Part shown: positions 63,016 to 64,000 of the stretch, one piece after another | Layout of the letters: each line of letters starts with the position of its first letter | Position numbering within the stretch: position 1 is the first letter of the stretch | Assembly: GCA_003243255.1 (NCBI GenBank) | Contig: QFQM01000003.1 | Coordinates: 1-64,000, forward strand | From: Flavobacterium psychrophilum | GTDB taxonomy: Bacteria; Bacteroidota; Bacteroidia; Flavobacteriales; Flavobacteriaceae | DNA length: 64,000 bases | Direction of reading: 5' to 3' | Notes under the pieces: model-generated | The model's database searches: none | The model's input: only the letters and a program-made list of their open reading frames with translations | What the model was told of the DNA's origin: nothing | Translations under genes and position numbers: made by a program

Positions 63016-63034
63016 TTCTAAACTACTTTTTCTT
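63005..63034 (+). terminator. Terminator overlapping the end of the small basic gene
   Basis: Perfect 13-bp stem AGAAAAAGTAGTT / AACTACTTTTTCT with loop CTA. The left arm contains the last Lys codons and the TAG stop. Confidence 0.85.
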
Positions 63035-63200
63035 GTTTTAAAAGATTTTTTAAGTTCATTGAAATGTTTTAAGACATTAAGACTAAGAGAATAGACCTAA
63101 GACTGCTAATAGTCTCACGTCTATCATCTATTATCTGACCAGTCTTTAAAACAATGGGTACACAAATACCTGTAAATTAATGTTTAATCCATCTGCTTCC

Positions 63201-63277
63201 GGTTAACGGTTGACAGTTATAAGTTAACAGTTCAGCCAGGTGCTGTAAACTGTAAACCGTAAACTGTAAACTATCAC
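63201..63277. repeat. GTTAAC/TGTAAAC intergenic repeats
   Basis: GGTTAAC and AAGTTAACAG motifs are followed by four tandem 7-base units (TGTAAAC, TGTAAAC, CGTAAAC, TGTAAAC) at 63244-63271. The array ends 20 bases before the RNase G/E ATG, so it lies in that gene's leader or promoter. Similar in style to the CAGT-rich repeats at 18290 and 19367. Confidence 0.7.
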
Positions 63278-63290
63278 CTTGCGGATAAAA

Positions 63291-64000
63291 ATGTACAGTG
63301 TGAACAAAGAATTAATTATTCGATCTGGTTCTGACGCGGTAGATTTTGCCTTATTAAAAGATGGAAAACTAATTGAATTGCACAGCGAGCGTGAAGACAA
63401 AAACCAGTTTAATGTTGGTGACATCTTCATAGCCAAGATTCGCAAGCCCGTGGCCGGCCTTAATGCCGCCTTTGTAAATGTAGGCTTTGAAAAAGATGCC
63501 TTTTTACACTACCACGACCTTGGCCCGAACCTGGCCTCGATGCTGAAATTCATCAAACTTGTAAGCGCAGGTAAAGTAAAAGATTACTCACTGAAAAACT
63601 TTCCTTTTGAACCTGAGATTGACAAAGATGGCGCCATAGGCGACGTGCTTAGTGCCAACCAGTCAGTACTCGTTCAGGTGGTTAAGGAACCCATATCTAC
63701 CAAAGGGCCGCGTATAAGCTCTGAGCTTTCGCTGGCAGGAAGATATGTTGTTTTGGTTCCCTTTTCAGACAGGATCTCTATTTCTCAGAAAATAGAATCT
63801 AAAGAAGAAAAAGACCGCCTAAAGAGACTCGTGCAGTCCATTAGACCAAAAGGATTTGGCGTAATAGTGAGAACGGTAGCAGAAGGCAAAAAAGTAGCCG
63901 AACTGGACAGAGACCTGCAAAACCTGCTGGACAAATGGACCGGAATGTGCAAACGACTGCCAAGCGCCCATCACCCAAGCAAGGTACTTGGAGAAGTAAA
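63291..64000 (+). CDS. Ribonuclease G/E family protein (3' end outside window)
   Basis: 236 codons are present before the right edge. The S1-like domain begins early (NVGDIFIAKIRKPVAGLNAAFVNVGFEKDAFLHYHDL, about 44-82) and continues to VVLVPFSDRISISQKI (about 153). The region about 180-236 begins the RNase domain (IRPKGFGVIVRTVAEGKK). The family cleaves single-stranded RNA in rRNA maturation and mRNA decay. The ATG at 63291 gives MYSVNKELIIRSG; a GTG three codons later (VNKELIIRS) is an alternative start. Confidence 0.9.
   Translation, partial: MYSVNKELIIRSGSDAVDFALLKDGKLIELHSEREDKNQFNVGDIFIAKIRKPVAGLNAAFVNVGFEKDAFLHYHDLGPNLASMLKFIKLVSAGKVKDYSLKNFPFEPEIDKDGAIGDVLSANQSVLVQVVKEPISTKGPRISSELSLAGRYVVLVPFSDRISISQKIESKEEKDRLKRLVQSIRPKGFGVIVRTVAEGKKVAELDRDLQNLLDKWTGMCKRLPSAHHPSKVLGEV

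Noticed and set aside
1..64000. tRNA, rRNA, CRISPR arrays, transposases, integrases or phage genes
   Set aside because: I looked through gaps and frames on both strands and saw no cloverleaf, repeat-spacer array or mobile-element gene. Small or diverged RNA genes could still be missed by eye.

Overview
The window comes from a chromosome of the Bacteroidota, most likely a member of the Flavobacteriaceae. The evidence is a SusC/SusD pair, gliding-motility genes gldD and gldE, a type IX secretion (T9SS) type B surface protein, a mevalonate-pathway HMG-CoA synthase, a three-gene b-type succinate dehydrogenase, a YpdA-type reductase, and many promoters with the Bacteroidota -7 box TAnnTTTG. The DNA is a mosaic of short operons on both strands. 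I see no rRNA, tRNA, CRISPR array, transposase or phage module, so this is core chromosome rather than an island. Both ends are cut inside genes: a GH30 glycosidase on the left and an RNase G/E family gene on the right.

Layout. 1-8739: a small glycan-utilisation locus (susC, susD, GH30 lipoprotein) with a divergent membrane-anchored sensor/HTH regulator. 8773-14194: a lipoprotein, the sdhCAB operon and a ChaN-like protein. 14376-19359: HMG-CoA synthase, a Fic protein with a palindromic operator, Xaa-Pro aminopeptidase and an alpha/beta hydrolase. 19534-28973: an AddB-like nuclease, an OmpA-family porin, 2-amino-3-ketobutyrate CoA ligase, an AddA-like helicase-nuclease and superoxide dismutase. 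29470-36488: purF-like, a PfkB kinase, an exported/unknown gene trio, RNase HI, an unknown protein and purN. 36666-41163: acpP, fabF, rnc, an IPExxxVDY protein and pyruvate kinase. 41352-47631: a GbsR/MarR regulator with a tripartite RND efflux pump. 47852-53275: a lipoprotein with an odd start, a noncoding stretch, a T9SS type B protein, a small membrane protein and a PA0069-type radical SAM protein. 53451-59059: ypdA-CYTH, a 'SpecificRecomb' membrane protein, a short-chain oxidoreductase-like protein and dinB. 59060-64000: the mutY-ssb-gldE-gldD operon, an HU gene, a 30-residue very basic protein and the start of RNase G/E.

The genes work as ordinary modules: surface glycan capture and cleavage, respiration, fatty-acid and purine synthesis, recombination and repair, drug efflux, gliding and secretion. 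The least explained parts are between genes. They are a perfect 12-bp-arm palindrome before the Fic gene; an 82-bp direct duplication containing a terminator downstream of purF (all differences are transitions); a possible ECF-sigma-driven small RNA at 48404-48564; a lipoprotein whose only sensible start is CTG; a large double-arm palindrome at 53307-53408; several dispersed intergenic repeat families; and a 30-codon ribosomal-like gene whose last codons form the arm of its own terminator.
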